A DNA stretch of 64,000 nucleotides from Anisus vortex (GCA_949126835.1 OX421497.1:5727636-5791635); one strand, 5' to 3'; positions 1-11,458 are shown, numbered from the stretch's first letter. The notes: generated from the letters alone by a model not told the origin. Program-made: numbers and translations.

Positions 1-66
1 CCAAGGATTCTCAGCAAATTATAGATCTATGAATCTAGCGGTTTAAATGTAGCCTATAGTACACAT

Positions 67-225
67 AGAGGAAGCCCCAAGCGAACATGGAGACGAAGCA
101 TACTGAATGAAACTGAAAGAACTGGAAAGAGCTGAGAAGAATTGAAGCGACTAGCAAGAGACCGTGAAGAGTGGCGTGCTTTGACAGAGACCCTATGTTC
201 CACAAGGAACCCAAAGGACAGATGA
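67..225 (+). pseudogene. LINE reverse transcriptase C-terminal tail fragment
   Basis: Plus-strand reading from 67 gives a basic tail with RTWRRS, LKRLARDREEWRAL and TLCSTRNP, the usual last residues of RTE-like LINE ORF2 proteins in animals. One internal TGA interrupts it and a TGA at 223 ends it, followed by a short (GAT)n run typical of such 3' ends. No reverse transcriptase core is left in the window; the element is cut by the window edge. Confidence 0.7.
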
Positions 226-794
226 TGATGATAGTATGCATCTAGCTCAGATAAACATAAGGACAAAAACACATTCCTTATCCCATATGCGAGAACCAGT
301 GGCGTAGCTAGGGAGGGGCAGGGGGGGACATATGTCCCCGGGCGCCATGTTAGGGGGCGCCAAAATGAGTATTATAACTAATTATTTAATCTTTTTTTTA
401 TGTAAACTAATGTATCCCAAAAAGGCCTACGTTTGCAAGATTGAATTTTGGAGATCCACAAATATCTTCATTACAAACCAGTTGGCAAGCATGATTTTGG
501 CGCCCCCATTGAGCATTAAGGGGCGCAATTCTACTCATACAACAAATTACATATCCACAATGTAGGATTGCTGATGACGTTTTTATTTTAAAACAAAGAT
601 CAGTTCGGGTTCAAACATTATTCTTCATATAATAAAAGTGGCATCTGGTAGCATCTTGTTTTAACAATTATACAGGTTGGATAATTTCGAGTCGAATATA
701 CTTAGCATGAGTACACTCAGCTAAACAGGATCCAGTTCTTATCATATATTTTGGAACAGTTGAAAGTATATATTTGTTTTTCTCTCCTTCAACA

Positions 795-2953
795 GCTCGT
801 TGGGGAGAATTAAAAAGAATTGTGCCAATCACAGTGAAGAGGGCGTCTGAAACACGCTGGAGTGCATGATCAGAAGCTGTTAAAGCTATTTATGAAGGAC
901 TAGATGAACTAGTAGGACTGTTGGAAAAATTATCAGAAGATGCAACTATGACGCCTGACACCAGAAGGGATGCAGAAACTTTGCTGGCAGGTATATTAAA
1001 CATTAACTTCCTAGTTCTGTTACATTTCTGGAACATCATACTTGGGAAAATTGATCGTGTCCAGAAACGGTTGCAGGATCCTATGAATTTCCAGGAAGCA
1101 GCAAGCATCTGATCATGACTCCTGGAGCAAGAACGTCAACATTCGTGATAATTTGAGCCAGGTTGCGGTAGACAATGGAAATACAAGATGCACAACTTGG
1201 GGAATCGAGGTTGACAGAAGGATTAGACGACAAAGGAGATGCCTGGAGAATTAGCAAGAGTTGCAGGACTTTCTGCAGATGAAGAAATTGCAAGTGTTAT
1301 GAACAGCGTAATTGATAGACTCAGGAGATATCAATACGGTTTGTACGTCTAAACGAGCTAAACACCAATTTAGATTTGAGTAGACGTCAAAACTCTTCTC
1401 GCTGAGACAAATGTGGATACACTTCGTCAAAATTGCTAAATTTCTACGACACTGACGTCAATGGTCACGAATTGTGCACAGCAATCGGAGACTGCAAAAC
1501 GCTACTCAGTGCCCGGACTGAAGTTCTACCGGAAACTACTTTGTATCTTCTTGGTTTTGTTGTTTCATATGGAGATGACGTATTTCCCGAATCTGCGCAT
1601 TTCACTGCAAATACTTCTAACGATTGCTGTTTCATTTGCAAGCTGTGAGCGGTCCTTCAGCAAACTGAAGCTTATTTTGTCTTATTTAGTTCAATGGGAC
1701 AAGAGCGTCTGAGTCAGTGGTCGGCAACCTAGGGCACGCGTGCCAAATTTGGCAGGCAGAGCGATTTTCAATGGCACGCGAGAGACTTCCAAGAGGTGTT
1801 TTTTTATTGATGAAAAAAGATGTTTTTTTTATTGATGAAAAAACAAACATTTTTCAGTTCTTAATGAGGAAAACTGACTGTTGAAGACGATGTTTCTGAA
1901 TGACAGAGCGACTCATTTCAGTTAGTTGAACGCATTTACAAGGACGGGTTAAATCAAGTGGGTTAAATGGACAAACAATTAATGCAGGAAATGTTTATTT
2001 TCAACTTTTTAACGTAAATCAATTGTATACCTCTAATAATTAAATATTGTAATGAATACCATAATGCTGGATTTATATTTAAAAAAAAATTAGTAATATA
2101 TGTTATATTACAAAACTTGTTTGGCAATGGCATCAATATTGAATCAAAATTAGAAACTTTATTTGAATTAAAGGGAAATAATTAGTCCGTTTTATTTATG
2201 CTATTATTTTAATATTGTGTTTCTTATTTTTCTTTTATTATAGACTAAATGGCCTACAACTTATAACGTTATAATGACCAAACTGTAAAATGTAGTTGAA
2301 AAATATATAAATATAAGATCTAGATCTATATGACTAAAACATTTCATGCACATTTTTTAAACATTACATTAACTACCCAGTTTGTATGATTACTACAAAC
2401 GAATTCTGCTCTACTATAGTCATTTGGACGCATTTTTGAGCATTTAGCAAATTAAAGACAATCTCAGTTAAACTGATAATAAACTATCATCAATATTATC
2501 AGTTGCTAGATCCTTATCTGGACAATACAAATGATAATGTTTACAAAATCATTAACTAAAAATGTGAAGGTTTAGTAATATTATTTTTCTGCAATAAATG
2601 CAAAAAAAAAGGTTGATAATCACAATTATTGTTATTAAATATAAAACGCTTTACCGTTTTTTTCCCCATAACTTTCCTTTGCTTTTGGCCTTGGTCTTGC
2701 TACGGAGTTAAATTGTCTTATAAAAAAAATAAAATAAAATAAGTATAATAAAGCAGGTTGACTTTTATGCTATTGGCACGCTGAACGGTTTAGAAATCCT
2801 AGTTCGGCACACAGTTAGCAAAAGGTTGGCGACCCCTGGTCTGAGTGATCTTGCACTCCTTAGCATCGAAAGAGAAACACTTGAGAATATTAATTTTGAC
2901 AACGTGATTGACGAGTTTGCGACAGTCAAATCAAGGAGGATCAATTTGTTGTA
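795..2953 (+). pseudogene. hAT transposase remnant (ZMYM1-like), interrupted
   Basis: From about 795 the + strand reads RWGELKRIV and KRASETRWSA-like residues, then a helical stretch (EGLDELVGLLEKLS, NFLVLLHFW) matching ZMYM1-type hAT transposases. The C-terminal dimerisation part is at 1620-1711 (ASCERSFSKLKLI) and resumes after the MITE at 2847 (LLSIERETLENINFDN). Several frameshifts and stops show it is dead. Family assignment comes from these motifs, not from a search. Confidence 0.75.
1715..2838. mobile_element. non-autonomous hAT element nested in hAT transposase
   Basis: The terminal inverted repeats are cagtggtcggcaacc and its partner ending ggttggcgacccctg. A perfect 8-bp duplication gtctgagt lies at 1707-1714 and 2839-2846. 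Subterminal text such as ggcacgcg and attttcaatggcacgcg is shared with the other elements of this family in the window. The interior is AT-rich with no open frame. It inserted into the transposase C-terminal coding region. Confidence 0.9.
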
Positions 2954-3899
2954 GACTATGTCTATTCCAGTCATAGGCCTATATTAGTAGTAGAATTTAT
3001 TTTTTTTTCAAATAAATTGTTTATAATCATATAGTCTAGAGACTTATTAGTCTGTATTCTATTTCATTAAAATACCAGATGCTTCGAAAATGAACCATAT
3101 TAACCGTAAAATTTTCAAAATTTTCTTGGGGTCTCAATGAGCCCTCAAACTCTGTCGGTCCGAGAAGGGGCGCAGACTTTGTGTCATGTCCCCGGGCGCA
3201 GATTACCCTAGCTACGCTACTGGCGAGAACAAATGCATATAAGTACTCTTTTTTTCCCCGAGTGGCAACCGAGCATGCAATGGGTTGCCTGAACAAACCA
3301 GGAAAAAACAGTAACAGTAAATCATTTAAAACACTAATAAAAATGCAAGATTAGACTCAGACCATTGATAAGCGTAGGACGCAATAATCTTTATTATATA
3401 AGGAGCGTAAAACATATATAAGATAAGACGTTGGAGCCAGAAATGGGCTTATGGAACATAGAAGCAAGATGACACTGATGTTCGGAAACAACGATTGAGC
3501 GTAGGACGCAATAATCTTCTTTATAGAAGGAGCGTGTGTAATATATAAGATAAGGTTCTTCTGCGTGGTTCAGTTAGGGATAATTTGTGGTAAGCCTGTT
3601 CTCCAATATACCTTCCCACACTTTATTTCAAAACGTAACATATTACCAAATTCGTTGGAAGTCACTCCCTTTAGTAGGGCATGTGCTCTTTTGAATTGTT
3701 CTCGATTGCCGTCCCGCCCAGTCATCCAAATAGATCTGACATCCACACTTATAGCACAGGTTTACAAGAGTAGAGCTGGACTAACCGGCGCGAAGGGACG
3801 TATCCTTGGACAGGAGATGTTGAGAGATAGCCAAAGAAGAGTCATTTTATTGGCACCACAAAACGTTACAAAAATTCTAGACTACAAGTGAACCACGCA

Positions 3900-4055
3900 T
3901 GATCATCATCATCATTGCTCGTCACCCCAACTGTGGTATGGGCTGCCAAACACAGATCTCCTCTGTCCTAAGCCATTCTCTCTAATTGGGTCCAGCTGCA
4001 CCCCATCTTTTCGGTGTCTGCCTCAATTATAAATTGTATTACCCAATAAAATTTT
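3900..4055 (-). pseudogene. LINE ORF2 C-terminal tail fragment
   Basis: On the minus strand the sequence reads a GCSWTQLERMA-type tail followed by CLAAHTTVG-like residues and a (GATGAT)n 3' tail, which lies at 3900-3916 as atcatcatcatcat. This is the usual end of an RTE-like LINE protein. Only the last ~40 residues are left and a stop codon is present. The 108-codon + strand frame just upstream (3565-3891) has no recognisable domain. Confidence 0.5.
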
Positions 4056-4274
4056 GCTGAATGGCTTAAGCCAGGGGTCGGCAACCTTTAGCTAACAGTG
4101 TGCCAAACTAGGATTTCTTAATCATTCAGCGTGCCAACATCCTAAAAGTCAACCTGCTCTATTATGCTATTTCAAATTATTTGTATAGGACATTTAATTT
4201 AACTCCGTAGCAAAACCAAGGCCAAAAGCAAAGAAGATTATTTATAGAGAAAATCGTTAAAGCGTTTTAAAACT

Positions 4275-5361
4275 ATGGAGAACTATGCTAAATATTTTAG
4301 AATGGCCACAGTTCTTGACTCCCAATCACTTCTGGAAGGTATAAAAGAATTTCTTCTAAAAAACTTTATGCAGGTATTACTTACTTACTTACGCCTACTA
4401 CCCCTCTCGGGCATAGGCCACCAACAAGGGCTCTCCAGCCATCCCGGTCCCGAGCGAGTCTTTCCAACTGTCCCCATGAATGGCCTGTTCTCTTGACGTC
4501 TGCATCCAGGTCTCGGCGCCAGCTGTTACGGGGTCGGCCTCTCTTCCTCTTTCCTTGTGGGTTCCATGATAAGGACTGTCTGGTGATGTTGGATGCTGGT
4601 TTTCGGAGTGTGTGCCCCAACCATCTCCATCTTTTTTGCATGATCTCCAGATCGGCTGCCTGTTGCCCTGTGCGACTCCAGAGCTCATCGTTACTGATCA
4701 TGTCTGGCCAGCGTATATGCATAATCCTCCTATGCAGGTATAGGATGACAAATTTTATCTTGAGTTCAGTGCTGGTAAACTAATAGAAATGATACGAAGC
4801 GACGCACTGGAAGTCACTTCCGAAGACGATGTCCTTTTATTTATATACAATTGGGTTGAGAGCGCCCCCAATACTGACTCTGGTTTCAAAAGCAAGAACA
4901 AGACTAACAATTATTGGGTTTCGAGTATTAGCGATATGCCTCCAGACACATTGAAGGATAACGCCGAAACATTGAATCCCGAGCATCCCGAGACACAGAA
5001 CGATGTTACTAACTCGAATGGAAGTGTTGCAGAGATGACAATACCAAAAACAGATAGTGTAGAAATGCAGAAACCACTACAGAACAGATCCGTTCATCTT
5101 CAAAGTCTGCTTATAGCGTCCTGGTCATTTCTGGCAACCCCCCAGTGCCTTCAAACCTTGTATCAACACCGCTTGACTCAAAGCGACGAAGGAGCCAAAG
5201 CAGCTATCTTTGACGCCATTTTTTACCAGGTCAAAGGTTACCATCACGGATATTTCCCGCCTGCAGCCTTGCAAAGAAGCTCCTCTGAGTTCGAGCATGT
5301 TGGCGTCATTGGTTTCGACACGAGGGATTTCAAGCTTTTCTCCTTGACTCGTTTAATATAA
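4275..5361 (+). pseudogene. captured Kelch-like (BTB-BACK) gene fragment
   Basis: Before the LINE insertion the frame reads AKYFRMATVLDSQSLLEGI and KEFLLKNFMQV. After it, it reads KFYLEFSAGKLIEMIRSDAL, then EVTSEDDVLLFIYNWVE. Together these match the BACK domain between BTB and Kelch repeats in KLHL proteins, which act as Cullin-3 substrate adaptors. A later stretch (LLIASWSFLATPQCL, then AIFDAIFYQVKGYHH) fits the second half of BACK. One stop codon lies at the insertion junction; 4789-5361 is open for 190 codons. There is no BTB and no Kelch repeat. It lies inside a hAT element, so I read it as a transduplicated exon, not a working gene. Confidence 0.72.
4377..4730 (-). mobile_element. 5'-truncated RTE-type LINE copy
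   Basis: A perfect 10-bp target duplication tatgcaggta lies at 4367-4376 and 4731-4740. In minus orientation the copy ends in a (GTAA)n tail, typical of RTE elements. It encodes the C-terminal ~110 residues ([38 protein letters not shown]). It differs from the 3' end of the 6318-9474 copy at about eight positions by eye, so the two are recent sisters. Confidence 0.9.
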
Positions 5362-6317
5362 AAATAACGTGTTTGTGATTATCATCCTTTTTATTTTCAT
5401 TTATATCAAATACAATATTTTATTACTAAGCTTTTACATTAATGGCAATTATTGACTAAACATGATAATTCGTTAGTCAAGATGAGGATCTTACACATGT
5501 TAATATTAATTATATTTTTTTCTCAGTTTAACTGAGATGTTGAAGGTGTTTCTATTTTGTAAATGTTATCATTTAGTTGTCAAGATACATAGCTATCAAC
5601 TGATAATCTTCATTTATATATTGATTATAATGTTTTGTTCTCAGTTTAACTGAGATATGTTCTTTAATTTATCGATTAGTTTTTTTAACAATTTGGAGTA
5701 GACGTGGTATTGATAGTTAAGCGGAATAGATGCGTTGTAATCATACGAACTGAGTAGTTAATGTAGTGTTTGAAAATATACATATAAATTCTTTAGTCAT
5801 ATAATATTTATATAATTTTCAAATACTTTTTACATTTTGATCTTTTAAAGTAATAAATTTTAAGCTATTTATGATTTTTTAAAAACATTTTAGAAATATT
5901 AGCTAAAATAAAACTGGTTTATTATCTCCCTTTTATTAAAAAAGGTTTCCATATTTGATTCAATAATGATGCCAAACAAGTTATGTTATGTAATATAACA
6001 AATATAGACTAACTGACTAATTATTTTATATAGGGCCTAAATCCAACATTATGGTATTCATAACAAGATTTAATTATTAGAGGTTTAAAATAGTTTACGT
6101 TAAACAGTTGTAAATAAACATTTCCTGAATTGTTTGTCCATTTAAAGAGTTTATCTTTTATACATTGATAATTACAGAAATGACATAATATAGTGCTATT
6201 AAAAAGTCTCTTAGATAAATTCATAAAAAATAAATTTGTTTTAGAATTAGGCCTACTTATATTTATGTTTAATTAAAGAAGATCAGCATAAAAACTCTTT
6301 TAAATGTAGGCCTAATT

Positions 6318-9300
6318 ACTACTTACTTACTTACGCCTACTACCCCTCTCGGGGCATAGGCCACCAACAAGGGCTCTCCAGCCATCCCGGTCCCGAGCGA
6401 GTCTTTCCACCTGTCCCCATGAATGGCCTGTTCTCTTGACGTCTGCATCCAGGTCTCGGCGCCAGCTGTTACGGGGTCGGCCTCTCTTCCTCTTTCCTTA
6501 GGGGTTCCACGATAGGGACTGTCTGGTGATGTTGGATGCTGGTTTTCGGAGTGTGTGCCCCAACCATCTCCATCTTTTTTGCATGATCTCCAGATCGGCT
6601 GCCTGTTGACCTGTGCGACTCCAGAGCTCATCATTACTGATCATGTCTGGCCAGCGTATATGCATAATCCTCCTGAGACATGAGTTTATGAAAGTCTGGA
6701 TCTTCTTAGTGTTAGTAGCTGTGGTCCTCCAAGTCTCTGCACCATAGAGTAAGACAGACTTCACGTTTGAGTTGAAGATCTTGAACTTTGTTTTCAGGGA
6801 TATTTCTCTTGAGCTCCAGATATTCTTAAGTTGGAGGAAGGCTGTCCTGGCCTTGCCAACTCTTGCCCTTACATCGGCATCGGATCCACCCTTCTTATTG
6901 ACGATGCTGCCTAGATAGGTGAATTCTTCAATTTCCTCTAGCGCTTCACCATTGAGAGTGATAGGCGATGTGTTTTCTGCGTTGACCTTAAGGAACTTGG
7001 TCTTCCCTTTGTAGATGTTGAGGCCAAGGCGAGTGGAGTTTTCCGTCACAATGTTGGTCTTATCCTGCATCTGTTGCTGAGTATGTGCGAGTAGTGCCAG
7101 GTCATCCGCGAAATCTAGGTCGTCTAGTTGTGACCATAACGTCCACTGGATGCCATTACGCTTATCTGATGTTGATGTCCTCATTACCCAGTCTATCGCT
7201 AGCAGAAACAGAAATGGCGACAGTAAACAGCCTTGTCTCACTCCCGTCCGTACTTGGAATGCCTCTGTTGGGTGGCCTCTGTGGATCACTCTGCATTTCA
7301 ATCCTTCATAAGAATTCTTAATTATAGAGGTAAATTTTGTAGGGACCCCATAGTGTCTTAGCAGCCTCCAAAGTGATTCCCTGTCTACGCTGTCAAAAGC
7401 CTTTTCATAGTCAATAAATTTGACATATAGGAGGGAATTCCACTCGAGCGACTGCTCCAGGATGATGCGCAGTGTAGCTATTTGGTCAGTGCAGGATCTA
7501 TCCTTGCGGAAACCAGCTTGTTGATCTCGCAGCTTCGTATCAACAGCATCCTGCATTCTGCCAAGCAGAATCCTGTTGAACACCTTTCCTGGGATTGATA
7601 GTAGGGTAATTCCTCTATAGTTAGAGCAGGTGCTCAAGTTTCCTTTCTTAGGGAGTTTAATGAGTAGTCCCTCTTTCCACTCTGTTGGGACTTGCTCCTC
7701 TTCCCAGATCTTTTGGAAGAGGGGGTGTAAGAGCTCTACTGTAGTCTCCACGTCCGCTTTCAGTACCTCCGCAGGGATATCATCTGGTCCAGGTGCTTTT
7801 CCGCTTTAAGCTTCTTGATGGCTTGGCGTATTTCTTCCTTTGTAGGTGCATTGCAGTCTATCGGGAGGTCTATGTCTGCCGGCTGGATATCAGGTGGGTC
7901 TGGTGGAGCTGGCCTGTTGAGTAGTTCTTCAAAGTATTCCACCCATCTTATCTTTTGTCCTTCGTCATCGATTATCTGCTTTCCTTCTTTATCTTTCACC
8001 GGTCTTTCAGGTTTACTAAACTTTCCAGATAACTTCTTGGTGATGGTATACAAGTCTTTCATATTTCCATTTCTGGCTGCTTCCTCCGCTTCTGCAGCTA
8101 GAGCATCTGCATAATTCTTTTTGTCAGCTTTGATGCTCTTCTTTACACTCTTGTTTGCTTGTGTGTATTGTTCCTGTGCCTTGGCCTTCTCTGCACGTGT
8201 CCGGCTGCTGTTTAGTACTGCCTTCATTTCTCTTCTCTGTTCTATTATCTTCAGGGAGACCGTTGAGATCCATTCCTTGTGGTTGCGTTTCTGTGGGCCC
8301 AATACTTTCCACTATCCTCCACTCCTTGTCTATTGTTGCTTCCTCTTCATCAATTATTTCTTGCAGGACTTGGAATTTGTTTGCAAGTGCCAGCTTGAAT
8401 TCCTGGCGTTTGGTTGGGTCTCTGAGAAGTATTGTGTTGAACTTCTTTCGCTGGTTTAATTCTCCTGCCCAATTCCTTTTAAGTTTAAGCTTGACACGTG
8501 CAACAAGAAGGTGGTGGTCTGATGCCACGTCCGCCCCTCTTCTAACACGTACATCTTGCAGGGACCTCCGGAACTTCTTGGAAATGCATATATGATATAT
8601 CTGGTTTCCGGTGTGGAGGTCTGGTGAGAGCCAGGTGACTTTGTGTATCTTTCTATGGGGGAAGATGCTACCGCCGATGACAAGGCTGTTTGCAGCACAC
8701 AGATCTACAAACCTCTCTCCATTGTCACTCATCTCTCCCAGCCCCTCTCGACCCATAACCTCTTCGTAACCAGTGTTGTCATCTCCTATTTTAGCGTTAA
8801 TCCAATCAACATGGTTATGTCTCTGCTATGAAACCTCTGAATGATGCTCTGCAGCCTACCGTAAAATTCATCTTTCGTACAGTCTTCACTATCGTTAGTA
8901 GGGGCATAGCACTGAACGAGATTCATGTTGATCTTTTTCCTCTTTGTTCTGAAAGACGCAGTGATGACTCTTGGACCATGTGCCTTCCAACCAATTAGTG
9001 CTCCTTGGGCAGCCTTTGAGAGCATGATAGCCACCCCCTGAGTGTGTGGTCCATTTTCATCCTCGTGCCCTGAATAAAGGAGTAGCTCTCCCGTTGTGAG
9101 CCTCTTCTGGCCGGAATCGGTCCATCTGGCTTCGCTGATGCCGAGGATGCTAATCTTGTAATTCCTCATCTCTACCGCCACTTGTGATGCTTTACCAGCT
9201 TCAAACATGGTGCGGACGTTCCATGTTCCGATAGTTAGTGTGGTCCTGGTCGAGATGATGGCCGTCTGCCTGGCAGCTTCCAGTAGCTGGCTTTCACTGC

Positions 9301-9474
9301 CCGACATCATCGTGCCTCCAACTGGAGGTCCATCCTCTCCCAGTACCGAGTTGTCTGTTAGGATCCTTGTTTGTGTTTTTGTAGCGGTAGTAGTTTGACG
9401 GGAAGGGGTTGCTAGCCCCTCGCCCAACCCTCCTCCTTTCTCATCCGGGCTATGGACCGGCTATGGCGGAGTTA
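6318..9474 (-). mobile_element. near full-length RTE-type non-LTR retrotransposon
   Basis: A perfect 12-bp target duplication gtaggcctaatt lies at 6306-6317 and 9475-9486. The length of ~3.16 kb is close to that of complete RTE elements. The 3' end (plus-strand left) is a short (GTAA)n repeat. Order along the minus strand is 5' UTR, APE-type endonuclease, reverse transcriptase, C-terminal tail. The presence of the 5' UTR and both duplications suggests full-length insertion. Confidence 0.88.
6323..9427 (-). pseudogene. RTE ORF2: endonuclease-reverse transcriptase, frameshifted
   Basis: The first frame (9427-8786) holds the APE endonuclease start: TLTIGTWNVRTM, ILGISEARW and VQCYAPTNDSED. Frames at 8756-8124 and 8302-7760 continue the linker. 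The 7751-6498 frame (417 codons) is the reverse transcriptase: [59 protein letters not shown], and the catalytic box [11 protein letters not shown]. It ends in the [13 protein letters not shown] tail, whose last part lies in another frame (6634-6323). At least four frame changes make this copy inactive, though it is otherwise well preserved. Confidence 0.88.
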
Positions 9475-9554
9475 GTAGGCCTAATTGGTCTGTATAAATT
9501 AATGAGCGTCTTGTCCTTGAATGCTCTTCTCTAATAGTATAATGTCAGATACAT

Positions 9555-9755
9555 ATTTAGTCACTTCTGAGTGGCCAATTGTAGGTGACCTCTTTGTGTG
9601 CTTAAAGCAGATTTCATGTGCGAAAAAATATGTTCACAAGTGGAAGTTGAACCAAAAGCTGAAAGTAGAAGAGCGAATGAATAGCAGTTGAGAATAGCAG
9701 ATGACTTTCCTAAGCAGCGTCCTTCCAAATTTTTTCCGCCAATTTTTTTTTTCAT
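9555..9755 (-). pseudogene. hAT transposase C-terminal fragment
   Basis: The minus strand reads LNCYSFALLLSAFGSTSTCE, then HIFSHMKSALSTQRGHLQL. This is the C-terminal dimerisation region of SCAND3/GTF2IRD2-type hAT transposases. It belongs to the 4072-10389 element and runs opposite to the captured Kelch-like fragment. The rest of the transposase is not recognisable. Confidence 0.7.
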
Positions 9756-10130
9756 GTTTAAAATTTAACTTGCTGCGTTTAAAACTCGCCAATATCCCTC
9801 CCCGTAAATAAAAAGAGCTACATCTAAGAAGGTTGTAGTAAGATCAAACCAGTTAGGCTTGAAATGGTATGACAAAATGAGTCCATCAATTTGAAAATTT
9901 TGCCTTTGATTAGAAAACTCCGCTTTTAGTACTTCGATGCACTTCTGAAAAAGCCCAACTATCTATCTCAATATATATGCTTTAATATAGGTATGTACAT
10001 GTAGTTAAATGTTTTGTAATTGGTTTCACGGCAAGATATGTCAAGTTTTAATACAAATCTAGTCCAGTGGTCCTTGTAAATGCAAACTCACTGAAATGTG
10101 TCGCTATATCATTCAGAAACACCGACTTCA

Positions 10131-10360
10131 ACAGCCAGATTTCCTCATTCATAACCAGAAAATGTAGTTTTTTTTTTCATTAAAAAAAAATTCCTCATAA
10201 GGTCTCTAGCGTGTCATTGAAAATTGCTCTGCGTGCCAAGTGCCAACAGCCAGATTTCCTCATTCATAACCAGAAAATGTAGTTTTTTTTTTCATTAAAA
10301 AAAAATTCCTCATAAGGTCTCTAGCGTGTCATTGAAAATTGCTCTGCGTGCCAAGTTTGG
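10131..10360. repeat. 115-bp tandem duplication
   Basis: The block containing acagccagatttcctcattc recurs with a shift of exactly 115 bp (10131 and 10246) and is almost identical, including its T-run and A-run. It is a local duplication near the right end of the large hAT element. Confidence 0.85.
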
Positions 10361-10449
10361 CACGCGTTCCTTTAGGTTGCCGACCCCTGGTTTAAGCTAT
10401 CCAGCTCGATGGGGCTCTTTTTTCTTTTCATCCTAATGTTATCAGAGCA

Positions 10450-10710
10450 CGTTGGCCGAGCGACAGTGCGTTCGAGTGGCTTAAAGAAGGTTTGGGTTCG
10501 AAACCTGGTAAAGACTCGTATTTGATCCAATAATTGGAGGGTGTCCCCAACTCTACTCAGCTCTGATCGGTACCACCTGACCTTAGTTGGGGTAAAGTAA
10601 AGGCGGCTGGGCATTGTGCTGGCCACACAATCCCCTAGTATGCCGTGGGCACAGAAACTGGTGAACGCTGCTTCACCGGCCCTACGGATCAACTTGTTCC
10701 GACGGGATAC
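10450..10710 (+). repeat. tRNA-derived SINE
   Basis: The head resembles a tRNA with an A-box-like ttggccgagcga and a B-box-like gggttcgaaacc. The body carries tgaccttagttggggtaaag and ggccacacaatc, and the 3' part gcttcaccggccc. The same structure recurs at nine or more places in the window. Pol III promoter function is inferred. Confidence 0.8.
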
Positions 10711-10734
10711 TTTTGTTTATGTTAACATGGAGAC

Positions 10735-11012
10735 TAAACATCTGATTCAACCTTCCTAATGCCGCGACCCCTTAAAACAGCTTGCTAATGTTGTGGCGAC
10801 CCCCAACGAACAAAAATTATTTTCGTCGCTGTTTAATTGTTTGTTCATAGAAATGACCATGTCATCCTTTTGTCTGGTTCAATGTCATGTTCCCCAAAGA
10901 AAGAAGATTAGGTATACGTGTCTCGATTCCTAAGACCGGTGGTCTTTTTGGTGACCACGTGAAATGGTGCTTCAACCCTCAAAGGAGTCGTGACCCACCG
11001 GTTGGGAACTGC
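10735..11012. mobile_element. hAT-like MITE
   Basis: The right end, cccaccggttgggaactgct, is the terminal text of the widespread animal MITE that ends in 'gttcccaaccggtgggtc'. The left end with gccgcgacccc is a poor inverted match. No clear target duplication was found, so the left boundary is approximate. Confidence 0.5.
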
Positions 11013-11427
11013 TGCCTCTGATTGGTAGCTGGGATTATTCTACTAAAGCGTTGGCCCCTCCATGCGATCAATGTCAAGGTTTATACCAACTGTTTGTAAG
11101 ATTAGGGAAGAGCCGGGGGGAGTTATAGTTTATGGGGGGGGGGGAGATCTAGACAAACACCAATCGGGAGTAAGAGGGCATAGTCGCTCTTTTAATGTGT
11201 TCTTTGTTCATGCTAAGCATAGTTGTTGAGCAGGCTATAGCAATAAGTGATATTGACGTGATCAGTGCGAAACAAAATACGTGAATCTATTTCAATGATT
11301 TATTGCAGTTGCTTATATATTTAGACAAAACAGAGTATAACTGAAAATACCATTCAAGTTTATTTTCTACTATTAGTTCATGTAAAAAGTGATTAGAATA
11401 TAAAGATAACTGAGTGTTGGGGGAAAG
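11012..11427 (+). promoter_or_regulatory. upstream region of the aminopeptidase P-like gene
   Basis: No coding sequence is visible. It contains a G-run (about 11137-11146) and a possible TATA element, tatatatt, at about 11314, some 110 bp before the start codon. A second TATA-like string, tataaag, at about 11399 is too close to the ATG to serve it without an upstream exon. The promoter assignment is only positional. Confidence 0.2.
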
Positions 11428-11458
11428 ATGAATTGTCTTCTCCTGATGATTGCGTCAG
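11428..11458 (+). CDS. exon 1 (aa 1-10)
   Basis: Start codon and first part of the signal peptide, MNCLLLMIAS. The donor gtaagt follows at 11459; phase 1. It is the only ATG giving a hydrophobic N-terminus in frame with exon 2. Confidence 0.85.

Larger units (their letters stand above)
297..3222 (+). mobile_element. hAT transposon, ZMYM1-like, decayed
   Basis: The element begins cagtggcgtagctaggg and ends with the inverted form ccctagctacgctactg. It is flanked by a perfect 8-bp target duplication gcgagaac (289-296 and 3223-3230), the length expected for hAT transposons. Subterminal cgccccc/gggcgc-rich sequence is shared by both ends. It contains broken transposase reading frames and is itself interrupted by a smaller hAT MITE at 1715-2838. 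Confidence 0.88.
240..3555 (+). mobile_element. LINE 3' end split by a hAT insertion
   Basis: The 240-296 and 3223-3345 segments join into the C-terminus of a LINE protein (KDKNTFLIPYAR, then NAYKYS, then NGLPEQTRK-like residues). The 3' UTR carries gagcgtaggacgcaataatc and an ataagataag tail, and this UTR piece occurs twice (about 3370 and 3500). The same 3' end recurs at 15985-16322, 36545-36800, 50757-51195, 58830-58990 and 59345-59605. The split is caused by the hAT element at 297-3222. Confidence 0.7.
4072..10389. mobile_element. large hAT element hosting two RTE insertions and a gene fragment
   Basis: It starts caggggtcggcaacc and ends ggttgccgacccctg. The flanking 8-mers are gcttaagc (4064-4071) and gtttaagc (10390-10397), differing at one base. 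Subterminal text is shared with the 1715-2838 element. Removing the two RTE insertions leaves about 2.8 kb. It carries a hAT transposase C-terminus on the minus strand (9555-9755) and, unusually, a Kelch-like BACK-domain fragment on the plus strand. A 115-bp tandem duplication (offset 10131 to 10246) lies near the right end. Confidence 0.8.

Noticed and set aside
3565..3891. 108-codon open frame as a gene
   Set aside because: No domain, no splice partners, surrounded by LINE and hAT fragments.
4789..5361. Functional Kelch-like gene
   Set aside because: No BTB or Kelch repeats, a stop at the upstream junction, and location inside a hAT element.
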